Shown in pieces: positions 8,444 through 16,691 of a DNA stretch of 64,000 nt. The stretch covers positions 95,781 through 159,780 of the forward strand of contig JAJDAQ010000098.1 of assembly GCA_029261815.1 (NCBI GenBank), in the 5' to 3' direction. The translations under genes were made by a program, and so were the position numbers. The notes beneath the pieces were generated by a model. It searched no databases. It was not told the origin of the DNA and worked only from the letters and a program-made list of their open reading frames with translations. The stretch's first letter is position 1, and each line of letters begins with the position of its first letter. The stretch is from Deltaproteobacteria bacterium. GTDB taxonomy: Bacteria; Myxococcota_A; UBA9160; UBA6930.

Positions 8444-10691
8444 TCACTTCGAGCTGCGCGCGAACATGCTTGTGCCACGGGGTGAGGGCCAACCAGTCGC
8501 GATCCTCGGCCGATGTGAGTTCGTTCGGCGGTGTCCCGTGCACACGGCGCACGCCATCGGCGTCCGGGTACTCGAGCCCGTGGCCGTTCGGCAGGGTGAT
8601 GTGCCCGTCGCGCAAGGTATCATTGACTTCAACAACGGCTTCCGCCGCGCCCCGCTTCGTCCTGATCCGAACGCGCCCGCCCGTTTCGATGCCGAGCCGT
8701 GCCGCATCGCCAGGACTCATTCGCAGCGCGCCTTCGGCATCCTTCTTGCGCCAACCAGGGCTTCGGAAGATCGTGTTCGCCGTACTCGTCCTTCGCTCAC
8801 CCGCCGCGAGGATGAACGGATAGTCATCCGTGAGGCGCGGCGGCGCCTCGTCCGCCAGTTCGGCAAGCTCGGCGACGAGTTCAGGAATGACGAGCTGGAT
8901 GCGACCGTCGTCTGTGCCAATACGCTCCAGTGTCACGTCGTACGGGTCTGAGGTGACCACGACGCCGTTGGCATGGGCCAAGATTGCGCGGAAGACCGCG
9001 TCTCCCAGGACCGGCCCTTCACCATCGAACCCTGCGCGTTTCACGGACGCAGTTTCTTCCGCTGCGAGCGTCTGCGCCGCACCCCAGAGGAGTGCTGCAC
9101 CCTCGAAGCCATCATCGAGAGAGCGTCCAAGCGTCTCGTAGAGCACGACCGGCAAGATTGCGGCGAGATCCGGCCGACTTCCCATCATTCCGAGGAAGGC
9201 CATGCCGAACTTCTCAAGGCCTTCGTTCGCCGCCTCGCGCAACACCGTCAGGTCCTCATCCGTGTAGGCGCCCAGCGCGCGACAGAGGCGACTGTGGATC
9301 TCGGGCTCTGTCAACGTGCCATCCGCCACTGGGAAGAGCGGGTGGCGCAACTGAAAGGTGTGATCGGGGAAGCCACCGCCGAAGAACGTGGTCTCGACCT
9401 TCTCGTACTGCGAAGCCGCGGGCAGGATGTAATGCGCGTGCTTGGCGGTCTCGGTCATCGCTACATCGATGACGACCACGCATTCGAGCGCGTCGAGGGC
9501 CTCGCGCATCCGGGGACTGTCTGCCAGCGAGTGTACGGGGTTGCCGCTTTCGATGAACATCGCGCGGAAGCGATCGGGATGGTCCGTCAGGATCTCCTCT
9601 GGAATCGCGTTGCACGGAATCAGGCCGGTAATGATCTTGTGCCCGCCCACCGGCGATACCTTGTTGTCCTTTCCCTCCCCGATGAGTTTTCCGACGTGCG
9701 TCGGGAGGTTCATCGCACCCTTGAGGCCCAGTCCGCCACGCAGCACGTAGAGCAGTTTCTCGAGGTAGGAGTTCAGCGTGCTATGCGGGGCCATCTCGAT
9801 TCCGAGATCTTCGAGGACCGAGACACTCTCCGAGGAGCCGATCAGTCGCGCCGCCTTTCGCACATCCGCTTCGTCGACCCCGGCGCGGCCACAGTAGTCG
9901 GCCACCGGGACCTCACGCAGGACATCGAAGAGTTCCTTGCCGTCTCCTGCCCGCTCCGACAGGAACGCCTCGTTCGTGAGACCCTCATCGAGCATTACCT
10001 TCAGCATGGCCGCCAGCACGAAAGCATCCGTCCCGGGAATCACCTGGAGGAACACGTCGGCAAGATCCGCACTTTCCGTGCGGCGCGGATCCATCACGAT
10101 CATGTGCCGGTTCGGGTCCTTGGCGATCGCTCGCAGCGCCGGCCGGGCGCGCTCCCAGCCGTGTGATTGCCACGGGTTCTTGCCGATAAAGACGGCGACC
10201 TCGGCATTCTCGAAATCAGGATGCGGTCGTCCACCAAACATCTGTCGTTCGACCCAGAACTCGCCTGTCTTCTCCTGGGCCAGGGCGTTCGACGCGTACC
10301 GCATGTCGAGTGCGCGCCGGGTGGCACCGCTATATGCGCCGCCCAGGTGGTTGCCCTGCCCTCCACCGCCGTAGTAGAAGATCTTGCTGCCACCGTGGGT
10401 ATCGCGAATCGCACCGAGCTTCGCGGCGACTTCACGAATTGCCGTGTCCCAATCGATCGCTTCGAAACTGCCGTCGGCCCGGCGTCGAAGCGGGGACGTC
10501 ACGCGGTCCGCGTGATTCTGATAGTGGTCGAGGCCCGCGGCCTTCTCACACGTGTACCCGAGCGATCGCGGATTGGTCTTGTCGCCCTTGATCTTGACGA
10601 AATGCCCATCGGCGACCTGCACCTGCAGTCCACAGTTGGTGCTGCACAGGATGCAGGACGTGCTCTTCCACTCGGCGGGTTCGGCGGCCAT
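8436..10691 (-). CDS. molybdopterin-dependent oxidoreductase (DMSO reductase superfamily), cytoplasmic
   Basis: The 751-residue protein begins with a [4Fe-4S] ligand set (CILCSTNC, fourth Cys in GYTCEK about 30 residues on). Molybdopterin-dinucleotide binding domains follow (KIFYYGGGGQGNH, MIVMDPRRTESADLAD), with a C-terminal molydopterin-binding domain near LAAGERRTSTANTIF and GHITLPNGHGLEYP. The size fits the formate dehydrogenase/assimilatory nitrate reductase group. No Tat signal precedes the cluster ligands, so the enzyme should be cytoplasmic. A Shine-Dalgarno sequence (AAGGAG) eight bases before the ATG supports the start. No separate Fe-S or cytochrome subunit is adjacent, so electrons must come from or go to a soluble partner. 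The substrate cannot be told from sequence. Confidence 0.88.
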   Translation of the reverse strand: MAAEPAEWKSTSCILCSTNCGLQVQVADGHFVKIKGDKTNPRSLGYTCEKAAGLDHYQNHADRVTSPLRRRADGSFEAIDWDTAIREVAAKLGAIRDTHGGSKIFYYGGGGQGNHLGGAYSGATRRALDMRYASNALAQEKTGEFWVERQMFGGRPHPDFENAEVAVFIGKNPWQSHGWERARPALRAIAKDPNRHMIVMDPRRTESADLADVFLQVIPGTDAFVLAAMLKVMLDEGLTNEAFLSERAGDGKELFDVLREVPVADYCGRAGVDEADVRKAARLIGSSESVSVLEDLGIEMAPHSTLNSYLEKLLYVLRGGLGLKGAMNLPTHVGKLIGEGKDNKVSPVGGHKIITGLIPCNAIPEEILTDHPDRFRAMFIESGNPVHSLADSPRMREALDALECVVVIDVAMTETAKHAHYILPAASQYEKVETTFFGGGFPDHTFQLRHPLFPVADGTLTEPEIHSRLCRALGAYTDEDLTVLREAANEGLEKFGMAFLGMMGSRPDLAAILPVVLYETLGRSLDDGFEGAALLWGAAQTLAAEETASVKRAGFDGEGPVLGDAVFRAILAHANGVVVTSDPYDVTLERIGTDDGRIQLVIPELVAELAELADEAPPRLTDDYPFILAAGERRTSTANTIFRSPGWRKKDAEGALRMSPGDAARLGIETGGRVRIRTKRGAAEAVVEVNDTLRDGHITLPNGHGLEYPDADGVRRVHGTPPNELTSAEDRDWLALTPWHKHVRAQLEVIA

Positions 10692-10750
10692 GGACGGATC
10701 TCCTTCGAAGGGGCGCGGCTGTTCGTTCGAAACTCGAATGCACTCAGTTC

Positions 10751-10780
10751 GATATTAGAATGGACTAAATTCATGTGCAA
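10751..10780 (-). promoter_or_regulatory. sigma70-like promoter with overlapping inverted-repeat operator
   Basis: Read on the minus strand, a -35 TTGCAC (10780-10775), 17-base spacer and -10 TAATAT (10757-10752) stand 60 bases upstream of the molybdopterin oxidoreductase ATG. An inverted repeat GATATTAG-6-CTAAATTC (10751-10772, six of eight positions matched) covers the -10 and most of the spacer. This is where a repressor would act. The HxlR protein encoded at the end of the same operon is the obvious candidate. The pairing is inference; the sequence elements are read directly. Confidence 0.6.
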
Positions 10781-10906
10781 CTGCAGGCACCTGGAGCCTT
10801 CCGGGCCCGGGACCTTGACCATTGCTTGACCGATCCGCCGATCGCCTTCCGGACGGCGACGCCCCTTCTAGAATCGAGGTTCGGTCGCCATCGGAAGGAG
10901 CTGGAA

Positions 10907-13900
10907 ATGCTGGACTGGATTGGAAACCGCCGCGGACGGTTCATCGCGGGGCTCGTCGTCGCCTGGTTGGCCGCCGCTGCGCCGGCCAGCGCAATCACGG
11001 CATTCGCCAACTGGAACGGCGGCAGCGGCATCTGGTCGAACCCCGTCCAATGGGCCATTGGCTGCCCCCAGGTTCCGCCGCCGACCACGCCCGGCAACAC
11101 AGCGTCGTGTTTGTTCACCGTCAACGTGTCCGGCCCGGCCAGTGATGTCCAAGGCGACGTGGGCGCCACGATCTCGGTCCTCAACCTGAATTCGGGTGCC
11201 GAACTGTCGATCGCTACGAGCCTGACGTCGTTGATCGACACGTCGATCGGAAGCCAGAGCACCCTCACGGTCGGGCCCGTCGCCAGCCTCGTCACCGGCC
11301 TGCTGACCAATCAGGGAACGCTCGACCTCGGCCTACTCGCGGGCGTGACTGCCGTGACCGTGGTCAATGGGGGGACGATCGACAGCACCGGCGGCTCACT
11401 CCTCGTGGGGTCGATCGAGAACCTCTCCGGCGCGACGATCGACATCGGCCCCGGACTCACGACGCTCTCGACCGCCGTCCTCGTCAACGAAGGGACAGTC
11501 AACCTCTCGGATCCCGCATCGACGCTCTCGGCCTCCCTGTCGTTCTTCGAGTTCTCCGGAAGTGGGGAAGTCGTTCTCGCGCATGACACCGCTTCGCTGA
11601 GTGCACTCGTCAACCTCGGCAACCTCGGGGGCCACACGATCCGCGGCACGGGCAGCGTGGTCAGCAGCACGATGGTCAACCAGGGAGACGTCCTCGCGGA
11701 CAGTGCCGGAGACACGCTCCACGTCATCACCGGCTTCCTCGATTCGACGGGCGACCTACGCGCGCTCGGCGGAACACTCGATGTGGATGCGGTCGACGTG
11801 GTGACATCGGGAACGGTCGAAGCCACGGGCGCGACCGGCAAGTGGAAGTTCGACGCGACGAATCTCGACAACGACGGGCTCATGGTGGTGCGCTCGGGCG
11901 CACGCGGCGAGATCAAGAATGCCAGCGTCGACAATGGCGGTGGCATCCTTCAAGCAGATGGCGGCTCGATCGCCTTGGAGGACGTCGGCATCGAAGGCGG
12001 CGTCATCACGTCGAACAGTGGGGGCTTCGTCACGATGGCGGGCTCGGGGGCGATTCGCGACCTCACGAACAGCGCGGACTTCCGGTTCCTGCCCGGAAGC
12101 GTGACGTCGATGATCGGGACGATCACCAACGACGGTGTGATGACGGTGCCCGATGGCGCGGCGGTCCCCGGCGCTGGCTTCTTCGTGACCCTCGACGGTA
12201 CGGGTCGGCTCGTTCTTGCGGGCGACAACGCGACCTTCGGGTCGACGACAACGACGACGTGGACCCAGGGTGCGGCCCACACGATCGAAGGCTTCGGAAC
12301 GTTCCAGGGCCTCGTGATCGACAACGGCAATCGGATCGTCGCGAACGTGGCCGGGCAACGGCTCCGCGTCACCGCTCCGGATGGTGGAACCGGCCCGCGC
12401 CTCATCAATCGAGGCAGCCTCGAGGCGATCCAGGGCGGCATCCTCCGCGTCGAGAACAGCGACATCGACAACACGTCAGCCGTCGTTCTCGCAGATACGG
12501 GTTCCATCGTCGAACTCGATCAGGTCCGACTTCGCGGAGGCAGCCTGACCGGGGCCGGCGAGATCCAGTGGAGCGGACTCGGGGCCCTCCTGGACGGTAC
12601 GGACGGCAGCCGCGTCCAGGGCACCGTCAACCAGTCTCTTCTGTCCGGCTCCCAGGTCGCGTTCTCGGGCTTCGATAACGACGGAACCATCATGGTCGGG
12701 GACGGCGCGATCGCGTTCACCACCGGAGTGGCCCACTTCACGGGTGCCGGGTCGTTCTCACTGGACGGGCCCGGGGCCATTTTCGGGTCGGCAGGCACGA
12801 GTCAGTACGGCCAATCGGCAACGCACCGCATGGACGGCGAGGGACTCATCCAGGGCTTCGGCTTCCACAACGAAGGAACCCTTTCCGCCGACCGCGCGGG
12901 AAAAACGCTGAACTATCAAGTCTCGAACGGAACGGCGAGCGCGAGCACCCAGAACGACGGTCTGTTCGAAGCCACGGGCGGCGGCACGCTTGCGATCCAA
13001 AGTGCGCGCATCGACAACTTCGGGACGATTCGCGCCGACGCCAACTCCCTCGTGACGGTCGCCAACTCGGAGATCCGCGGCGGCACCCTCGAAGGTGCCG
13101 GCGAGGTCCAGTGGACGGGAAACAGCGCACTCCGTGAGGCTCCGGATGGAAGCCGGGTACAGAGCACGGTCGACCAATCTGTCCTTGCGGGCTCGCAGGT
13201 CTTGTTCGAGGGCTTCGACAATGAGGGGACGGTCTCCGTAGAAGACGGTGCCATCGCATTCACGTCCGGCGTCGCCCACTTCGTGGGAACGGGATCCTTC
13301 TCGCTCGAGGGCCCCGGCTCCACGTTCGGCTCCGGTCTCACGAGTCAGTATCGACAGTCTGCCGCGCACCGCATCGGCGGGGAGGGGTTGGTCCAGGGGT
13401 TCGCATTCCACAACGAGGGAACCCTCTCCGCCGACCGCGCGGGAAGAACGCTGAGCTACCAGGTCTCGAACGGAACCGCGGGCGCGAGTACCCAGAACGA
13501 CGGTCTGTTCGAAGCCACGGGCGGCGGCACGCTTGCGATCCAGAGTGCGCGCATCGACAACATCGGAACGATTCGGGCCGACGCGTCTTCGCTCGTGACG
13601 TTCCGCGACACGGCGGTCCGCGGCGGAATCCTGGACGGTGTTTCCGAGATGCAATGGTTCGGCAGCTCCCGCCTGGTCGAGTCTGCACTCGACGGCAGCG
13701 CCGTCCAGTCTCTCGTGGATCAGCGACTCCGCACAGGGACATCGCTCTTCGTGACCAAGCTCCAGAACGACGCGACGATCACGATCGAGGATGGCGCGTC
13801 CCTGCTCCCGGGCAGCCAGATCGATCCGGTTTCCGGAAGCGGCGAGATCGTTCTCGACGGCCCCGGCGCCTTGCTAGGCGTCTCTGGCGCCAGCCATTGG

Positions 13901-14968
13901 ACCCAGGGTGCCAATCACGAGATCCGGGGCGAGGGTCGCGTGGAAGGCCATTCCCTCGCGAGCGCGGGAACGATCGCGGCCGACCGTGCGGGCCGCACAC
14001 TGCACCTCACAGTCCCGAACCTGACCAACACCGGCACGGTGCGCGCGACAAATGGCGGCACCCTCGACGCGACGGCGGTTTTCTATAACGACGGAGGCGT
14101 CATCGAAGCCGACACGGGCTCGGTCATCCGCATGGACGCGAGCGCGGTCTATGGCGGCCTGTTGACTGGCGCCGGCGAGATCCAGTTCCTCTCAACCGGC
14201 CTGATCGCGGCAGCTGTTGGTGGTAGCGGCGTTACGAACGAGAGCACCCTGCGAATCATCGGACCCAACGTTCGGGTATCAGACACGTTGACGAACGATG
14301 GACACATCCTCGTCGAAGACGGCGCACTCCTGAACCCGGACTCCAACGGCTTTCCGCGTACCCTGATCGCCGGTGGCGGTACCGTTTCGCTCCTTGCGGC
14401 CGGGAGTCAGGCGGGCTCCGGGCTTGGACTGTGGACGAATGGTCCTGGACATACGGTCGAAGGCGTCGGCACCATCGGCGCGAGTGGATTCCAGAACAAC
14501 GGCGTGCTCTCGCCCGGTCTGGCAGGTGGAGACGAGACCGCGGCGCTTCGCATCGCGGCGAACGCGGTGGGCTTCGGTGGCACCTCTCACCTCGACATCC
14601 AACTCGGAGGATCGCAGGCCGGAGTCAGTCATGACTTCATCCAGGCAGACACGACGCTGCTCGACCTCGGAGGCGTCCTCGCATTGAGCTTCGTCGACGG
14701 GTTCGCGCAGTCGGCACAGGCCTCCGATGTCCTGACGATCCTCACGGCCCTGAGCCCGCTGACGCAGTCGTTCAGCAATGTGTCGAATGGGGGGCGCCTC
14801 GACTCCATCGACGGCAGGGGCTCGTTCCTCGTCCACTATGGGGCCGGCAGCGTGTTCGATGCTGCGTCGGTCGTGCTGAGCGACTTCGTCGCCCTACCGG
14901 AACCGGGCACGATTGCGCTCCTCACGATCCTCGTGCTCGTCGTGCGGCGGCGTCAGGCGGCGTCGTAG
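10907..14968 (+). CDS. large secreted repeat protein with PEP-CTERM sorting signal
   Basis: I place the start at the ATG at 10907, preceded by GGAAGGAG, rather than at the ORF-track start 44 codons upstream. This gives 1353 residues beginning with a clear signal peptide (GLVVAWLAAAAPASA). The body is a long series of short beta-strand repeats of the kind found in autotransporter-associated beta-helices (NNGVLSPGL, NEGTLSADRAGRTL, IRADASSLV). A near-identical 181-residue unit occurs twice in tandem with a third partial copy. The C-terminus LPEPGTIALLTILVLVVRRR is a PEP-CTERM signal: PEP, membrane segment, basic tail. An exosortase would cut it and place the protein on the surface or in an extracellular matrix. 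No exosortase gene is in the window. Confidence 0.85.
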   Translation: MLDWIGNRRGRFIAGLVVAWLAAAAPASAITAFANWNGGSGIWSNPVQWAIGCPQVPPPTTPGNTASCLFTVNVSGPASDVQGDVGATISVLNLNSGAELSIATSLTSLIDTSIGSQSTLTVGPVASLVTGLLTNQGTLDLGLLAGVTAVTVVNGGTIDSTGGSLLVGSIENLSGATIDIGPGLTTLSTAVLVNEGTVNLSDPASTLSASLSFFEFSGSGEVVLAHDTASLSALVNLGNLGGHTIRGTGSVVSSTMVNQGDVLADSAGDTLHVITGFLDSTGDLRALGGTLDVDAVDVVTSGTVEATGATGKWKFDATNLDNDGLMVVRSGARGEIKNASVDNGGGILQADGGSIALEDVGIEGGVITSNSGGFVTMAGSGAIRDLTNSADFRFLPGSVTSMIGTITNDGVMTVPDGAAVPGAGFFVTLDGTGRLVLAGDNATFGSTTTTTWTQGAAHTIEGFGTFQGLVIDNGNRIVANVAGQRLRVTAPDGGTGPRLINRGSLEAIQGGILRVENSDIDNTSAVVLADTGSIVELDQVRLRGGSLTGAGEIQWSGLGALLDGTDGSRVQGTVNQSLLSGSQVAFSGFDNDGTIMVGDGAIAFTTGVAHFTGAGSFSLDGPGAIFGSAGTSQYGQSATHRMDGEGLIQGFGFHNEGTLSADRAGKTLNYQVSNGTASASTQNDGLFEATGGGTLAIQSARIDNFGTIRADANSLVTVANSEIRGGTLEGAGEVQWTGNSALREAPDGSRVQSTVDQSVLAGSQVLFEGFDNEGTVSVEDGAIAFTSGVAHFVGTGSFSLEGPGSTFGSGLTSQYRQSAAHRIGGEGLVQGFAFHNEGTLSADRAGRTLSYQVSNGTAGASTQNDGLFEATGGGTLAIQSARIDNIGTIRADASSLVTFRDTAVRGGILDGVSEMQWFGSSRLVESALDGSAVQSLVDQRLRTGTSLFVTKLQNDATITIEDGASLLPGSQIDPVSGSGEIVLDGPGALLGVSGASHWTQGANHEIRGEGRVEGHSLASAGTIAADRAGRTLHLTVPNLTNTGTVRATNGGTLDATAVFYNDGGVIEADTGSVIRMDASAVYGGLLTGAGEIQFLSTGLIAAAVGGSGVTNESTLRIIGPNVRVSDTLTNDGHILVEDGALLNPDSNGFPRTLIAGGGTVSLLAAGSQAGSGLGLWTNGPGHTVEGVGTIGASGFQNNGVLSPGLAGGDETAALRIAANAVGFGGTSHLDIQLGGSQAGVSHDFIQADTTLLDLGGVLALSFVDGFAQSAQASDVLTILTALSPLTQSFSNVSNGGRLDSIDGRGSFLVHYGAGSVFDAASVVLSDFVALPEPGTIALLTILVLVVRRRQAAS
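12541..13626 (+). repeat. two tandem 543-bp repeat units inside the PEP-CTERM gene
   Basis: Unit 1 spans about 12541-13083 and unit 2 about 13084-13626; a more diverged third copy begins at 13627. Matching bases are exactly 543 apart, so the repeat is in frame at 181 codons. Identity is very high over a stretch near 12950-13015 and 13493-13558 (for example GAAGCCACGGGCGGCGGCAC in both) and lower at the unit edges. This suggests recent duplication or gene conversion within an older repeat. Confidence 0.85.
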
Positions 14969-15915
14969 ATCGAGGGCGCCTTGTCCCTCGGGATCGCCTC
15001 GGGATAGATCGCCTGCACCTCGCCGATGAAGCCGAAATCGTCCATCCGATCGAGATCGAAACGCAGGTCGAGACCACGCTTCGCGAAGTCGCGATCGAAA
15101 ATGGCGGCGACGTCATCGATGGAGAGTGCGCACGCCTGCTCGGCGCGCATCGACGCCTCGTCGCGATAGACGTCGGCCTTCCACAAGACGCTCACGCGAT
15201 AGTTCGCGAGCGGCGCGCGGTAGCGTTCCTCGCCGCAGTCACTGACGGCCCACTCGCCGGAGCCGTCGCCAACGGGGACGAGTTCGGCACGCGGCGTCAC
15301 CATCCGGGTCCCCTGATCGAACGGGCCCACCGGCCCCACCTGGTGGAACATGCCGTGGTTGTCCCCGACGAGTGCCGTGTTCGCCATGTCCCCCACGTGC
15401 TCGCGCGGTGGCGCATCGGGGCCATCGGGCCAGTAGCGGAACGCCCCGCCCTCGACATCATTCATCCACCAGATGGATGTCGCTTGCACGATGCCTTCGC
15501 GCTCGAACAGGCCGGACCAGAACATCGTGCGGAGCAGCCACATCGGGGTGTTGCTGCGGTCGCGCCCCTGGAAGCGCGGGTTGTCAGTGTGCGCAGGACC
15601 ACTGCGCTCGAGGGCCGCCATCACGTTCACGTAGACGCTGTGGGGCTTCACGATCTCGGCGCCATACACCTGCTGAGCCGTCTCGATCACGCGCGGGTGA
15701 TGCAGGAAGAGCTCCGACCCCTCGACCTGGAGATCCGAGTGCACCCAGTCGTTCTGGAACCACATCGGGCTCGACGGCGTGTCCATTTCGGCGTCCGGCC
15801 GGTACCAGCCGCCGAGCGGCGTGTACGGCGCATTGCGCTCGAGGAGTCGGACCACCTCGCCGACGTCGTCAAAGACATCTCGCAGGAGGATCGGCGGAAC
15901 GGGGATCGGGTGCAT
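14953..15915 (-). CDS. putative 2-oxoglutarate/Fe(II) oxygenase-like protein (phytanoyl-CoA dioxygenase-like)
   Basis: The ORF track runs to 16362, but the N-terminal part is antisense to the deaminase gene. The ATG at 15915 gives a 320-residue protein, and a second ATG at 15957 is possible. A likely iron site is HTDNPRF (an HxD motif, about residue 110) with a distal His in NHGMFHQVGPVGP and later Arg residues. Aromatic-rich segments around MWFQNDWVHSDLQVEG fit the double-stranded beta-helix oxygenases. I am not sure of the family, and no neighbour gives a pathway. Its 3' end overlaps the 3' end of the PEP-CTERM gene by 16 bases in convergent orientation. Confidence 0.5.
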   Translation of the reverse strand: MHPIPVPPILLRDVFDDVGEVVRLLERNAPYTPLGGWYRPDAEMDTPSSPMWFQNDWVHSDLQVEGSELFLHHPRVIETAQQVYGAEIVKPHSVYVNVMAALERSGPAHTDNPRFQGRDRSNTPMWLLRTMFWSGLFEREGIVQATSIWWMNDVEGGAFRYWPDGPDAPPREHVGDMANTALVGDNHGMFHQVGPVGPFDQGTRMVTPRAELVPVGDGSGEWAVSDCGEERYRAPLANYRVSVLWKADVYRDEASMRAEQACALSIDDVAAIFDRDFAKRGLDLRFDLDRMDDFGFIGEVQAIYPEAIPRDKAPSIYDAA

Positions 15916-16020
15916 GCAAGGAGCGTATCCGATCCAAGGCGCCCGGAATGACACCATGGGGACGAAGCCGCTCAGCCCGAAAGCACGCGGGCGGGGTAGA
16001 CTCCCACGCGGAGAACCCCC

Positions 16021-16680
16021 ATGACCGCGCCCGAGTCCCGACCGCCGAACCAATCCCACTGGCCGCCCGCCGCCGCGTCCGACCACACGTGCATGAACCG
16101 CAGGAAGTTCCTCAAGAGCACGTCCGTCGCTGCACTCGCCGCGGTGACCGCACCGAGCGTGGGTGCCGCGTGCATGCCGATCGACAGCACACCGTGGATC
16201 GGCCTCAAGGGAAATAGCGACGAAGACTTCATGAAGATCGCGATCGAACTCGCGAAACAGGATGACCCCCTGATTCCGTTCGGAGCCGTCATCGTGGACA
16301 AGAGGAAGATGGAGACGGTCGCCGTCGGCGTGAACGAGACCCTGGTGAATCCGACCGACCACGGCGAGATCATGGCGATCGATTCACTGATGAAGGTTGC
16401 CGGGGTGATCGAGCATGTGGAAGCCGGCCTCGGAAAGCTGCGACACATGAGCCTCTACACGACAGGCGAGTCCTGTCCCATGTGCATGGGTGCCATCATC
16501 TGGTGTGGCTTCAACGAGATGATCTATGGCTCATCGATTCCGTTCATCGCGGCGACCACGGGCTTCTCGCAGATCAATCTTCGTGCGACAGCGGTAGCCG
16601 CGGCCGCGCCCTACGGCGTCCAGGTTCGCGGCGGGGTCCTGGAGGCCGAAACCAACGCGCTATTCAAGGCCGGCCTGTAG
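16021..16680 (+). CDS. Tat-exported nucleoside/guanine deaminase-like protein (CMP/dCMP deaminase fold)
   Basis: The 219-residue product has a twin-arginine signal (NRRKFLKSTSVAALAAV) starting about residue 25, then a zinc-dependent deaminase domain. The zinc ligands and proton shuttle are HGE (in NPTDHGEIMAI) and ESCPMCMGA (PCxxC type). The spacing and the NPTDHGE context resemble guanine deaminase and related TadA-fold enzymes. A GGAG eight bases before the ATG at 16021 supports that start; a shorter start at 16093 would put the RR pair at the very N-terminus. Deaminases of this fold are normally cytoplasmic, so export is unusual. A role in periplasmic purine or pterin salvage is inference. 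Confidence 0.75.
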   Translation: MTAPESRPPNQSHWPPAAASDHTCMNRRKFLKSTSVAALAAVTAPSVGAACMPIDSTPWIGLKGNSDEDFMKIAIELAKQDDPLIPFGAVIVDKRKMETVAVGVNETLVNPTDHGEIMAIDSLMKVAGVIEHVEAGLGKLRHMSLYTTGESCPMCMGAIIWCGFNEMIYGSSIPFIAATTGFSQINLRATAVAAAAPYGVQVRGGVLEAETNALFKAGL

Positions 16681-16691
16681 ACGCGCCAACG

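Noticed and set aside
8973-10166. 397-aa plus-strand ORF
   Set aside because: Antisense to the molybdopterin oxidoreductase gene.
12541-13626. CRISPR-like or mobile repeat
   Set aside because: The repeats are long, in frame and within a coding gene, so they are protein repeats.
15916-16362. N-terminal extension of the putative oxygenase ORF
   Set aside because: Antisense to the Tat deaminase gene and without any recognisable domain.
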